From NCBI GenBank assembly GCA_015068135.1, contig SVLB01000003.1:1-64000 (forward strand): a stretch of DNA of 64,000 bases, written 5' to 3'. This DNA comes from Oscillospiraceae bacterium. GTDB taxonomy: Bacteria; Bacillota; Clostridia; Oscillospirales; Oscillospiraceae. Position 1 is the stretch's first letter. Each line of letters opens with the position of its first letter. The notes below the pieces were generated by a model. The model saw nothing but the letters and a program-made list of their open reading frames with translations. It had not been told where the DNA came from and did no database searches. Below are positions 35,264 through 44,101 of the stretch, one piece after another. The translations under genes and the position numbers were made by a program.

Positions 35264-36244
35264 TTACTCACTAATATCGCCCAAAAGGCTGAAATCATAA
35301 TGGATCTTATAGGCACGGCCGCCGTTGCCGGCATAGAAGGTGATATAATACTCGCCGTTATGGTTAAACAGAGCTTCCTGCTCAGAAACGCTGTCCACCC
35401 GGAAGATCCCCACATATTCGCCGTTCCAGTCGTAGACCTTCACCACTTCCATACCGGGCATAACACCGACGCCGCTGTTGCCCACATAGATGTAGTTGTC
35501 ATCACAGTCCACATCCTGACTTCCCAGCCCGCAGTTGTTGCCGGGATACCAGCCAAGCTCCACAAAGTCGGCATCCAAGACAGCGAAGGCTGCCGAGTTG
35601 CCCTTGATGCCCGCTACATACAGGTCCCGCTTGGGGTTATAGTCGATGGCGTTGAGGGCCAGGGCCAATTCCCGGACCTCCGCCAACTCCAGGGTATCCG
35701 CATCCACAAAGGCCACACATTTGGTTTCATCCAGGTCGGCAGTGTTTTCCACATCGTTACACATGGCAACCACCAGTTGGTTGCGCTTAGGGTTGTAGCA
35801 CATGCCGTTGCCGTGGCCCAGGGACATGGGCTCGGAAACCGCCACCACCTGCCAGGTGGTCATATCCACCTTGCTGATCACATGGCCCTTTTTATAGTTT
35901 TCGCCATCGATGAGCACATTGCTGCCTTCCAGCACAAAATACGCATACTGCCCGTCGGTACAGCCGCCCTGCATCACATAGAAGCCGCCGCTGGTGGACT
36001 CGTGTTCGTAAATGTCCAGGGCAAAGAAGGTGCCGTCATCCTGCACGCCGCTCAGGGTCGCCAAGGGAATGTAGTTCAGGCAATCTTTCATATAGAAGAA
36101 GTCCTCTGAAGTAAAGTCATAGGGGTAGGTCACCTCAGTTTCCGTGGGCTGGGTGGTTACCTCTACCGCGGCCTCAGAATCGCAGCCCCACAAAGCTGCC
36201 GCGGTCAGGAGTGTGAGCAGTAAGCATTTCCAACTGTTTTTCAT
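35264..36244 (-). CDS. Beta-propeller-like lipoprotein
   Basis: A 326-residue lipoprotein: signal peptide ending LWGC (Cys near 19), Thr-rich linker, then repeated strand motifs such as GHVISKVDMTTWQVV, GHGNGMCYNPKRNQLVV, NAIDYNPKRDLYVAG and NYIYVGNSGVG, which fit a YncE/TolB-like propeller. The ATG at 36244 overlaps the TGA of the GH2 gene (ATGA) and uses a GGAGG inside it, so the two are translationally coupled. Probable surface glycan-binding partner of the transporter; enzymatic activity cannot be excluded. Confidence 0.75.
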   Translation of the reverse strand: MKNSWKCLLLTLLTAAALWGCDSEAAVEVTTQPTETEVTYPYDFTSEDFFYMKDCLNYIPLATLSGVQDDGTFFALDIYEHESTSGGFYVMQGGCTDGQYAYFVLEGSNVLIDGENYKKGHVISKVDMTTWQVVAVSEPMSLGHGNGMCYNPKRNQLVVAMCNDVENTADLDETKCVAFVDADTLELAEVRELALALNAIDYNPKRDLYVAGIKGNSAAFAVLDADFVELGWYPGNNCGLGSQDVDCDDNYIYVGNSGVGVMPGMEVVKVYDWNGEYVGIFRVDSVSEQEALFNHNGEYYITFYAGNGGRAYKIHYDFSLLGDISE

Positions 36245-38004
36245 ACACATCCTCCTTCGTCTTCAATGGCTGCCTTAGCCGTATTGATTTTTCTGAAGAT
36301 CTCCATATCAAACTTGGGGACACGGTGATAGGTATAAAGGCCGTTGGTCTCCTGCTCCACATCATAAAGCTGGGTATAGCAGAAGCCGCAGATCTTATCA
36401 TTGTCCAAAAGCGCCTTGGTCAGGCCCTCATACCGACTTATAAATTCTTCCTTCGTCTGAGGACCGGTACCGTAGCCCCAGTTTTCTTTGCGGTTGCTCA
36501 TATCCCACTTGATGCCGCCGTATTCGCTGATGAATACCGGCTCGCCCTTGTAGGTGTGGCGCAAGGTGTCTCCGGGACCCTTGCCGCAGTTAAAGGAAAC
36601 ATCGAACGCTCCCGTTTCCTTCAGCTCATCATAACGGGCCTTGAAGGTCTCGGGGTTCTGGTCGTAGTCGTGGACATCGAAAATATCCGTGATCACATGG
36701 TAGTTACCGCTGGTATCGATGCAGGGGCGGGTGGGATCCATAGCCTTGGTCACCCGGTAGATCATGGCATGAACCTTGTTGCACTGCTGCCGTCCCTCAA
36801 AATCCCAGGTCTCATTGAGGGGACACCAGCCCACAACAGACGGATGATTGAAATCCCGTTCCACCAGTTCCATCCATTCCGGCAGGAAACAGTCCAAAGC
36901 CTCATAATGGGTCACATCCAAATTCCAGTTGGCATGCTCGCCCCATACCATATAGCCCATCCGGTCACAATGGTATAAAAACCGGGGTTCAAAGGCCTTC
37001 TCGTGGAGTCTTGCCCCGTTAAAGCCCGCTGCCAGGGACAGCTCAATATCGTGGATCAGAGCTTCCTCATCGGGAGCGGTGTAGATGCCATCGGGGTAGA
37101 AGCCCTGGTCCAGCACCAGGCGCTGGAAAACACTTTTGCCGTTGAGCAGGAACTTGAGCCCCTCCATGCGGACACTGCGCAGGCCAAAGTAGCCTGTCAC
37201 CCGGTCCTGCCCAAAGGAAAACTCCAGATCATACAGTCTGCCGGCGCCCAGCTCCCACAGATGCTTCTCCGCCAGCTCCAGGTATATATCGGTCTGATCG
37301 TGAAATGCCGCCACCGTCTTTTGTGCCATGAGCCTTCCCTCATAGAAGGCTTTTACCGTCAGCGGGCCATCGCCGGAGGTCCTTACGCTGATGCGCACAG
37401 CGGAATTTTCCGGATCCGGATATACCCGGTAGCCGGTAATATAGCTTTGGGGGACTCTTTCCATCCATACGGTCTGCCAGATACCGGTGGTTCTGGTATA
37501 GTAGCAGCCATAGGAGTGAAGCTTATCGCTCTGCTTACCGGCAGGCTGCTTATGGCTGCGCAGGTCGTCCTCCGCGCAAAGGGTGATCACCACTGTTTCT
37601 CCTTCTATATATTCGGTGATATCCACACTGAAGCCGCTGTAGCCGCCCTTATGTACGCAAACCTCTTTGCCTCCTACGTAGACCGTCGCCTGATAATCCA
37701 CGGCACCAAAGTGCAGGATCACTCGCTCCCCTGCCGCGATCGCCACCTGCCATTGGGGAGAAAGCTTCACTTCCCTGCGGTACCAGACGCAGCCCATAAA
37801 GTCCCGAAAGCCAACGCCGGACAGCTCGCTTTCCGGACAGAAAGGGACTGTGATCCTGTCTTTTAAGGAAGCGGCATTGGGTAAGCCCCGTTCTTTTCCG
37901 CTAAAACTGTTATCGATCTCGAACTCCCACCGGCCATTGAGATTCTGCCAGCAATCTCTTTGCATTTGAGGCCGGGGATATTCCGGTCTGGGAATATTCA
38001 GCAT
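36241..38004 (-). CDS. Glycoside hydrolase family 2
   Basis: A 587-residue GH2 enzyme without signal peptide. N-terminal sugar-binding jelly roll (WQNLNGRWEFEID, VWYRREV, HFGAVDYQATVYVGG), Ig-like middle domain, then barrel with acid/base Glu in VGWCPLNETWDF (about 397) and nucleophile Glu in PVFISEYGG (about 493). It is shorter than LacZ-type enzymes and closer to beta-glucuronidase-size members; it could be a beta-galactosidase, beta-glucuronidase or arabinosidase type. It is first gene of the ABC operon, divergent from an AraC regulator, with a leader of about 270 nt from the promoter at 38283. Confidence 0.9.
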   Translation of the reverse strand: MLNIPRPEYPRPQMQRDCWQNLNGRWEFEIDNSFSGKERGLPNAASLKDRITVPFCPESELSGVGFRDFMGCVWYRREVKLSPQWQVAIAAGERVILHFGAVDYQATVYVGGKEVCVHKGGYSGFSVDITEYIEGETVVITLCAEDDLRSHKQPAGKQSDKLHSYGCYYTRTTGIWQTVWMERVPQSYITGYRVYPDPENSAVRISVRTSGDGPLTVKAFYEGRLMAQKTVAAFHDQTDIYLELAEKHLWELGAGRLYDLEFSFGQDRVTGYFGLRSVRMEGLKFLLNGKSVFQRLVLDQGFYPDGIYTAPDEEALIHDIELSLAAGFNGARLHEKAFEPRFLYHCDRMGYMVWGEHANWNLDVTHYEALDCFLPEWMELVERDFNHPSVVGWCPLNETWDFEGRQQCNKVHAMIYRVTKAMDPTRPCIDTSGNYHVITDIFDVHDYDQNPETFKARYDELKETGAFDVSFNCGKGPGDTLRHTYKGEPVFISEYGGIKWDMSNRKENWGYGTGPQTKEEFISRYEGLTKALLDNDKICGFCYTQLYDVEQETNGLYTYHRVPKFDMEIFRKINTAKAAIEDEGGCV

Positions 38005-38159
38005 AGTTCCTCCATTCTGCGCACCCGATCCCCAAATATCGTTTTTTTACCGGCACCGTTTTTCCCTCAGGAGATTTCGGCCCGATCTGACACGTTTTCG
38101 CTCATTTCGGGTACAAGAATGCGCATAATCATCCTTTTTCTTCATTGCATAAGTGTTGT

Positions 38160-38185
38160 AAAATATACATGTGCAAAATATACAT
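38160..38185. repeat. Direct repeat in divergent control region
   Basis: AAAATATACAT occurs at 38160-38170 and 38175-38185, a 15-bp period, within the 340-bp gap between the GH2 operon and the AraC gene. Paired direct repeats of this kind can be regulator sites. No gene is seen in 38005-38345. Confidence 0.4.
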
Positions 38186-38280
38186 CTGTTACAGCGATTC
38201 GAATCATATTTTTTGTTGGTTTGTGGTAATTCCGCCACTTTTTTCCAATGGCATTCGGATCGAATCAGGTGTATATTTAC

Positions 38281-38348
38281 ATTGTATCATTCCGGTTATT
38301 GTGACAACAATGGAGATTCCTCGCATCAAAAGGGAGAATGTGCGCATG
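38281..38348 (-). promoter_or_regulatory. Promoter module B of the GH2/ABC operon
   Basis: Minus strand: TTGTTG (38305-38310), 18-nt spacer, TACAAT (38281-38286). The upstream motif GATGCGAGGAATCTCCATTG (38308-38327) is identical to the one at 18938-18957. On the plus strand the same stretch holds the ribosome site (AAAGGGAG) and ATG (38346) of the AraC gene. The AraC protein is the obvious candidate to bind here. Confidence 0.7.
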
Positions 38349-39170
38349 ATAGAAGACAAAAAAGATTTCCCGGGCATCGATTATGAAAATATGCCTTTTG
38401 CCATGGAATGTTTTGGCACCTCATACTGTGACGAAAGCTATTACATGGAACGCAATTGCGCTCACCTGACCGTCATCGAGTATGTGATCAGCGGAACCGG
38501 CACCGTAGAATCCCCCAAGGGCACCTTCCGCCCCTCTGCCGGAGACGCCTATTTGCTGCGCGCTAACGAGCCCCACAAATACTATGCCGACCCCAAGCTC
38601 CCTTGGGTGAAGATCTGGGTAAATCTCCAGGGCAAGCTGATCACCCCCATTTTGGACGCCTACGGCCTGACCCACAGTATGTATCTGCCCAAAATGAACC
38701 TTTACGATTTCCTGAAGCGCATTCACGATATCGCCTCCCCTGACGATATCGACGTGAGCGATGCAATGGACCGCTGCTGTCAGGTTTTTTTGGAGCTGTG
38801 TCAGTATATCCGGAGCAATCTGAATGCCGGCGAACTGGAAAAGCCTGTTCCCCGGAACATCTCTTTGCTGAAGGAATATCTGGATATCCATCTGGAAGAA
38901 CGGCTGACCCTGGAAAAGTGCAGTGAGATCACCTTCCTGTCCATATCCCAAACTATCCGCCGCTTCCGCAGTGCTTACGGCGTAACTCCCTACGAATACC
39001 TCAATCAGCGGCGGATCCTGACGGCAAAGCAGCTGCTGCAAAACTCCACTTTGAGCATTGAGGAGATCGCCACCCAAACCGGCTTCATGGATCACAATTA
39101 TTTTTCAAAGTATTTTAAGAAAAAAGTGGGGGTATCCCCCAGCAAGTTCCGCAGGGAATCCGAACAATAA
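38346..39170 (+). CDS. AraC-family regulator, GH2/ABC operon
   Basis: A 274-residue regulator: N-terminal cupin (ISGTGTVESPKGTFRPSAGD, LRANEPHKYYAD) and two C-terminal helix-turn-helices (LTLEKCSEITFLSISQTIRR, STLSIEEIATQTGFMDHNYF) ending KKVGVSPSKFR. I chose ATG 38346 because AAAGGGAG precedes it; the frame stays open upstream. It diverges from the GH2/ABC operon. AraC proteins of this shape usually activate glycan operons on binding a sugar; target sites at 38308 and 18938 are proposed from the shared motif. Confidence 0.9.
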   Translation: MIEDKKDFPGIDYENMPFAMECFGTSYCDESYYMERNCAHLTVIEYVISGTGTVESPKGTFRPSAGDAYLLRANEPHKYYADPKLPWVKIWVNLQGKLITPILDAYGLTHSMYLPKMNLYDFLKRIHDIASPDDIDVSDAMDRCCQVFLELCQYIRSNLNAGELEKPVPRNISLLKEYLDIHLEERLTLEKCSEITFLSISQTIRRFRSAYGVTPYEYLNQRRILTAKQLLQNSTLSIEEIATQTGFMDHNYFSKYFKKKVGVSPSKFRRESEQ

Positions 39171-39173
39171 AAA

Positions 39174-39204
39174 GGGCCTGTTGCGAAATGGCCGCAACAG
39201 GTCC
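39174..39204. terminator. Terminator between AraC and SGNH genes
   Basis: GGGCCTGTTGCG / CGCAACAGGTCC form a 12-bp stem. On the minus strand it is followed by TTTTTATTG, so it best serves the SGNH hydrolase gene; it may also stop the convergent AraC transcript. Confidence 0.75.
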
Positions 39205-39234
39205 TAACATTCATTTCATTTTGTTGCCAAACAG

Positions 39235-39894
39235 TTACAGTGCCTCCAAAACCCTTTGCAGGCACTCCGCCACCAAGCCGGCGCCGGCATCGTTGGGATG
39301 CAGGCCGTCGGGCATATACATTTGGCGAAGGGACTCCACACGGGGCTGGATCGGGCAGTCGGCAAACAGGTCCACCAGCGGCAGTCCGTAAAACTCCGCG
39401 ATCTCCCGCAGGGCCTGCACATAGACACGGAGGGGGCCGACCCGGCGGACGCCCAGCTCATTATACAGCACCTCGTCCTCGGACATCCGGTGCAGAGGGG
39501 TCATCAGGACCACCGTGGCCTTCGGATATTTTTCATAAAGCTTCTGTACCAGCAGATGGCAGGCACCGTAGAAGGTGTCATTGGTTTGATCGCTGATGGT
39601 GCCAAGGGCAGCATCACCGGTACCGAAATCATTGGTGCCGCCAAATACCACCACGATATCCGCATCCGGGATCAGCTCCTCTACCCGGCTGGCAAAATAA
39701 CGCTCCTCCCAGGGACGCTCCGTGCCGGGAAACCGCTGGGGCGTGATACGGCTGCCGCCGATGCCGTTTGCAAAAACCTGGGCGCCGGTACGCTTTGCAA
39801 ACTGATTCCAGTAGATAAACTCCTCAGCGGATGTACCGCAGCCGTCTGTAATGCTGTCGCCCAGAAATACGACCTTTTTCCCTTTTAATTCCAT
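39235..39894 (-). CDS. SGNH/GDSL hydrolase
   Basis: A 219-residue cytosolic SGNH esterase with all blocks: FLGDSITDG (Ser), GIGGSRI (Gly), FGGTNDFG (Asn) and MPDGLHPNDAG (Asp/His). Likely an O-deacetylase acting on imported sugars; the substrate is unknown. It follows the isomerase gene by 15 bp and ends at a terminator, so the two form a short operon. Confidence 0.9.
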   Translation of the reverse strand: MELKGKKVVFLGDSITDGCGTSAEEFIYWNQFAKRTGAQVFANGIGGSRITPQRFPGTERPWEERYFASRVEELIPDADIVVVFGGTNDFGTGDAALGTISDQTNDTFYGACHLLVQKLYEKYPKATVVLMTPLHRMSEDEVLYNELGVRRVGPLRVYVQALREIAEFYGLPLVDLFADCPIQPRVESLRQMYMPDGLHPNDAGAGLVAECLQRVLEAL

Positions 39895-39909
39895 ATTCTA
39901 TTCCCCTTT

Positions 39910-40848
39910 TCAAACAGTGGCGTTCTCTTTGCGCTGTGCCAGCGCATCTTCGTAGATCTTTACAAGGTAGCAGCCGTTTTCGTAGGTCAGCCGCAGGATG
40001 GCATCCTGAAGGGTCCCCTCGGCCTTGATGCCTACCTGATTGGTCTCATAGGCCAGGTCGCCGTCATAACCGATCTCTGCCAGCACAGGGATCAGCTGAA
40101 ACCAATCGATGGTGCCCATGAATGGCTGCAGATGCTCATCCCGGGTACCGTAATGATTGTCGTTAATGTGGGTATTTTTCAGACGGTGTCCCACAGCGCG
40201 CAGTGCCCGTACCTGGTCAAAGCGCATTTGGTTGGCGTGGCCCGTATCCCAGCAAATGCCCACCATGGGGTCGTTGTAGCTGTCTACCAGACGGATCAAT
40301 TCCTCATAGCGGGTACAGTACCGGTCCGGCCAGGAGCGGTTCAGACTGGGCAGCATGTTTTCAAATGCGGTGCCCACGCCGTTTTGAATACCAAGCTCCA
40401 CAAACCGATCGTAGTATTTGCGGTTTTCTTCCAGCTGGGGCTGCTCCTCAAAATTATACTCCGGAAAGCTCATGGGGTGGGCAGTGGCATAGCGGACACC
40501 CAGCATGGCGCTTCCGATATAGGCCCTGCGCATACACTCGTCAAAATACTCCGCATAGCCGGGCTTCTGGAAATTGGCATCGGTGCAGTACATGGTATCT
40601 GTGATATAGGGCAGGTGGCTTTGGGAGAAGGTCACACCCAGCTTCTGTGCCAGGTTCGCGATCCTGTCGATGCGCTGCTGCCAGTCGTCGGCCCGGAGGA
40701 TGTAGTTGGGATAATTGTGGCAAACGAAGGCGAAATCCAGTACACGGTAGCCTGCGTCATACAGTCTGCGGACGGTTTCCTCATAGTCGTTCAAAAGCGG
40801 GTTGCCGAAGCTGCGCAAGGCGACCCCTATGGTGGTTGACGGTCTCAT
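39910..40848 (-). CDS. Sugar phosphate isomerase/epimerase
   Basis: A 312-residue xylose-isomerase-like TIM barrel, distinct from the one at 22875. Key stretches: VTFSQSHLPY, NGVGTAFENM, MVGICWDTGHANQM, LKNTHINDNHYGTRDEH and DLAYETNQ. The second of two close ATGs (40848) sits 8 nt after AGGAG. A TATAAT box on the minus strand (40893-40898) is the likely -10. Substrate unknown; its pairing with an SGNH esterase suggests handling of an acetylated sugar or acid. Confidence 0.87.
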   Translation of the reverse strand: MRPSTTIGVALRSFGNPLLNDYEETVRRLYDAGYRVLDFAFVCHNYPNYILRADDWQQRIDRIANLAQKLGVTFSQSHLPYITDTMYCTDANFQKPGYAEYFDECMRRAYIGSAMLGVRYATAHPMSFPEYNFEEQPQLEENRKYYDRFVELGIQNGVGTAFENMLPSLNRSWPDRYCTRYEELIRLVDSYNDPMVGICWDTGHANQMRFDQVRALRAVGHRLKNTHINDNHYGTRDEHLQPFMGTIDWFQLIPVLAEIGYDGDLAYETNQVGIKAEGTLQDAILRLTYENGCYLVKIYEDALAQRKENATV

Positions 40849-41007
40849 ATCCATTCTCCTTTGCTGTGGGAAGTCTTTTGGTCGTACCTGCTATTATATA
40901 CAAAATCCCCCGGAAATGGAATTGATAAAATCGCCCAATTTTTGATAAAAAGGGTAGCATCTCAGCATTTTTCTCCCGGTAGGCTTCAACGGAACTGACG
41001 GATCGCT

Positions 41008-41025
41008 GTGTTTGGATCCAAACAC
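41008..41025. promoter_or_regulatory. Perfect 18-bp palindromic operator
   Basis: GTGTTTGGATCCAAACAC is a perfect palindrome 44 bp before the dehydrogenase start, in the promoter zone of the dehydrogenase/kinase operon. The shape suits a LacI/GalR-type repressor; no such regulator is encoded in this window. Confidence 0.6.
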
Positions 41026-41068
41026 TTAAATATATCATTATGAACGTAATTTACAGGAGGATAACAAA

Positions 41069-42118
41069 GTGAAGGACCTTATGAAAGTAGCAGTTATGGA
41101 GGGCATCGGCAAAATGGGGTATATCCAGCGCCCCATTCCTACGCCCAAGGCAAACGAGGCGCTGGTAAAGCTGGAGTATGTAGGCATCTGCGGAAGCGAT
41201 ATGCACTACTACGAAACCGGTGCCATCGGTGATTATGTGGTAGAGCCCCCCTTCGTATTGGGTCACGAACCCGGCGGTGTTGTGGTGGCTGTGGGTGAAG
41301 ACGTCAAGCACCTGAAGGTGGGCGACCGGGTGGCACTGGAGCCCGGCAAAACCTGCGGTCATTGCGAGTTCTGCAAGACCGGGCGCTATAACCTCTGCCC
41401 CGATGTGATATTCTTTGCCACCCCGCCTGTGGACGGTGTTTTCCAGGAGTACGTTGCCCATGAGGCAGACCTGTGCTTCAAGCTGCCCGAAAACGTCTCC
41501 ACCCTGGAAGGTGCCCTGATCGAGCCTTTGGCCGTTGGCTTCCACGCCGCAAACCAGGGCGGTGCCCATGCCGGACAGACCGCTGTTGTCATGGGTGCAG
41601 GCTGTATCGGCCTTGTGAGCATGATGGCGCTGAAGGCGGAGGGTGTCAGCAAGGTCTATGTGGTAGATATTATGCAGAAGCGTCTGGATAAGGCTTTGGA
41701 GCTGGGTGCGGACGGTGTGATCAACAGCAAGGACCAGGATGTTGTGAAGGCCATCATGGAGCTGACCAACGGTGCCGGCTGTGATCTTGCCATTGAAACT
41801 GCCGGAACGGAGATCACCACCCGTCAGTGCATCCACATGACCAAAAAGGGCGCTACCATCGTGCTGGTGGGCTACTCCAAGAGCGGTGAAATGACCCTGC
41901 CGCTAAGCCTTGCGCTGGATAAGGAGCTAACCTTCAAGACCATATTCCGCTATCGCCATATCTATCCCATGGCCATTGAGGCTGTAGCCGCCGGCAAGGT
42001 AAACCTGAAGGGTATCGTTACCGACCTTTTCGACTTTGATAATATCCAGGAAGCCATGGACAAGAGCGTGCAGGATAAGGCAAACATCGTTAAGGCTGTG
42101 GTAAAGATCGGAAAGTAA
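41069..42118 (+). CDS. Zinc-dependent polyol dehydrogenase (sorbitol/xylitol type)
   Basis: A 349-residue medium-chain dehydrogenase. Catalytic zinc ligands in VGICGSDMHYYETG and LGHEPGG, four-Cys structural zinc loop CGHCEFCKTGRYNLC, Rossmann loop VMGAGCIGLV and NAD-specific Asp in VVDIM. It oxidises a polyol such as sorbitol, iditol or xylitol to a ketose. The start is GTG with AGGAGG 8 nt upstream. The PfkB kinase gene follows by 26 bp, so polyol oxidation followed by ketose phosphorylation is a consistent pathway. Confidence 0.92.
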   Translation: MKDLMKVAVMEGIGKMGYIQRPIPTPKANEALVKLEYVGICGSDMHYYETGAIGDYVVEPPFVLGHEPGGVVVAVGEDVKHLKVGDRVALEPGKTCGHCEFCKTGRYNLCPDVIFFATPPVDGVFQEYVAHEADLCFKLPENVSTLEGALIEPLAVGFHAANQGGAHAGQTAVVMGAGCIGLVSMMALKAEGVSKVYVVDIMQKRLDKALELGADGVINSKDQDVVKAIMELTNGAGCDLAIETAGTEITTRQCIHMTKKGATIVLVGYSKSGEMTLPLSLALDKELTFKTIFRYRHIYPMAIEAVAAGKVNLKGIVTDLFDFDNIQEAMDKSVQDKANIVKAVVKIGK

Positions 42119-42144
42119 TACTTACAAAAGGGTGTGAATCAGCC

Positions 42145-43116
42145 ATGAATCCTAAGAAAAATCAACCGGTCCATGTGGTAGCCCTGGGGGAACTGCTCAT
42201 TGATTTTGCCACCGTCTCCACGGATGCCGACGGCTATCCCACTATGGCAGCCCATCCCGGCGGCGCCCCTGCCAATTTCCTGGCGGCCCTGAGCAAATAC
42301 GGCTTCGGCACGGCACTGCTCGGCAAGGTAGGCGCCGATACCTTTGGCAAGCTGTTGCTGCAAACCATGGAAAAAGCGGGGATCGAAACCCGCGGTCTGG
42401 TGCAGGCGGAGGATGTATTTACCACCCTGGCCTTCGTCACCTTTGACGATACCGGTGACCGGGAATTTGCCTTCTCCCGAAAGCCCGGTGCAGACACCTG
42501 CATTACCTATGAGGAGCTGGATCTGCGCCTGATCGACGAAGCGCAGGTGTTCCATTTCGGCACGCTGTCCCTCACCGATGCGCCCGCGCGCGAAGCCACC
42601 CGGCAAGCGGTGGCCTATGCCAAAGCCAAGGGCAAGCTGATCACCTACGACCCCAATTTGCGAAAGCCCCTTTGGAACGATATGGAAAACTGCAAAAAGC
42701 AGCTTCTGTGGGGATTGGCGCAAGCCGATGTGGTGAAGATCAGCGACGAAGAAGTGGAATTCCTGTTCGGCTGTGCCCCCGAAATGGGCGCGGACAAGCT
42801 TTTGGCAGAATACGGTGTCAGCCTGGCCATGGTCACCCTGGGACCCAGGGGTGCATACCTGAAAAACAGCAAGGGCAGCACCTATGTCACATGTCCCAAG
42901 GTCACCCCCATCGATACCACCGGTGCCGGTGACATCTTTGGCGGCAGTGCCCTGAGCCGTCTTTTGAAGCTGGGCATCCACCCGGCGGAACTGACTCCGG
43001 AGCAGTTGTATGCCATTGGCAGCTTCGCCTCTGCCGCCGCCAGCCTCTCCACCGAAAAATCCGGCGGTATCCCCAGCATCCCCGACGAAGAAACGGTATT
43101 GTCTTTCATCGGTTAA
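42145..43116 (+). CDS. PfkB-family carbohydrate kinase (fructokinase-like)
   Basis: A 323-residue ribokinase-fold kinase: GELLIDF, PGGAPANFLAALSKYG at the sugar site, DPNLRKPLW and the catalytic signature DTTGAGDIFGGSAL. Best guess is fructokinase, which matches the dehydrogenase before it: sorbitol to fructose to fructose 6-phosphate. Other ketoses are possible. It is second and last in the operon; a hairpin-rich repeat copy follows it and may end transcription. Confidence 0.9.
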   Translation: MNPKKNQPVHVVALGELLIDFATVSTDADGYPTMAAHPGGAPANFLAALSKYGFGTALLGKVGADTFGKLLLQTMEKAGIETRGLVQAEDVFTTLAFVTFDDTGDREFAFSRKPGADTCITYEELDLRLIDEAQVFHFGTLSLTDAPAREATRQAVAYAKAKGKLITYDPNLRKPLWNDMENCKKQLLWGLAQADVVKISDEEVEFLFGCAPEMGADKLLAEYGVSLAMVTLGPRGAYLKNSKGSTYVTCPKVTPIDTTGAGDIFGGSALSRLLKLGIHPAELTPEQLYAIGSFASAAASLSTEKSGGIPSIPDEETVLSFIG

Positions 43117-43120
43117 TAAG

Positions 43121-43226
43121 GGGCTGTAAACCCAATCCTATCCGCTGCAGGGACACCCGTCCTTGGGTGTCCGGCACGTAAAAATAGCACAAAACCTGCA
43201 GATAATACGCAGATTCTGTGCTATTT
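43121..43226. repeat. Dispersed nested-hairpin repeat, copy 3 (inverted)
   Basis: In reverse orientation to 4371-4458: the hairpin GGACACCCGTCCTTGGGTGTCC and the stem AAAATAGCACA / TGTGCTATTTT match, with the same spacing. It starts with GGGGCTGT, 5 bp after the kinase stop, and lies between convergent genes, where it could act as terminator. Nothing else is seen in 43117-43276. Confidence 0.7.
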
Positions 43227-43276
43227 TCGTTATTTACGAAAGCGCCAATGTGCCTCAACCGGCCCCGAAAGCTTTT

Positions 43277-44011
43277 TTACAGTCTGCCCAGCACCTTCAT
43301 CAGTGCGGTGGGATCGTTGGCGGTGATCAGATCCGCGCCCTTTTCGATGCACATACGGACATCTTCTTCCGTGTCTGCGCAGTACATGTGGATCGGCCAG
43401 CCCTTTGCCAGGTAGATGGGCAGGATCTCAGAGCGAACAATGTTCAGTCCAAGGCCCAGCTCGCAATAGTATTCATAGGTATCGGGGGCATACTCTCCCA
43501 TCAAAAAGTCCGGATAGCCCATGGTGCGTCCGTTATACTTCGTCTTCAGGTACTTAATGATCCGGCCGTTGAAGGCATAGAAATAGCAGGTATCAAAGAA
43601 GCCGTACTTTTTCAGCAGCGCAACGGTGATATCCACATTCTCCTCGGTGAATTCCTTGATCTCCACGCCCAGCTTGATATTCGGATACTTCTGCTTGCAC
43701 AAAATCAGAAGCTCCTCCAGAGTGGGGATCTGGATATCCTGCCCCTGAAAGGTATCGCCGAACTTTTCCTCATAGGTGGCCCGCAGCTGCTTTACCTGGC
43801 TTAAGGTAAGGTCACGGACATGGACATCCTCACCGCAGGTCCGGCGGCAGTTGCCGTCATGGATCAGAACCGGCACTTTATCGGCAGTCAGCCACACATC
43901 AAACTCGATGGCATCCACGCCCATTTCCAGGGCCGCCTGAAAAGAGATCATGGTATTTTCAGGATACTTGGCACAAAAGCCTCTGTGACCTTCCACAAGG
44001 ATCTTTTTCAT
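43277..44011 (-). CDS. Glycerophosphodiester phosphodiesterase
   Basis: A 244-residue GDPD-family enzyme: EGHRGFCAKYPENTM (catalytic His, Glu), AIEFDVWLTAD (metal Glu/Asp) and PVLIHDGNCRRT (second His). It hydrolyses glycerophosphodiesters to glycerol 3-phosphate and an alcohol. No signal peptide, so intracellular. The start at 44011 follows GGGAGG; a nearby upstream ATG has no site. It lies 90 bp after the AraC gene on the same strand and could be co-transcribed. Confidence 0.9.
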   Translation of the reverse strand: MKKILVEGHRGFCAKYPENTMISFQAALEMGVDAIEFDVWLTADKVPVLIHDGNCRRTCGEDVHVRDLTLSQVKQLRATYEEKFGDTFQGQDIQIPTLEELLILCKQKYPNIKLGVEIKEFTEENVDITVALLKKYGFFDTCYFYAFNGRIIKYLKTKYNGRTMGYPDFLMGEYAPDTYEYYCELGLGLNIVRSEILPIYLAKGWPIHMYCADTEEDVRMCIEKGADLITANDPTALMKVLGRL

Positions 44012-44101
44012 AGGTATTCCTCCCATATTTATTATCATATGTACAGCAAACTATAGCAACAAAAGCTACTCTTGTAAAGGGAGAAAATACGTAAAAAGCT
44101 G

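Noticed and set aside
38145-38345. Longer N-terminus for the AraC regulator starting near 38145 or 38309
   Set aside because: Those codons overlap the minus-strand promoter and its upstream motif, and the AAAGGGAG ribosome site points to ATG 38346.
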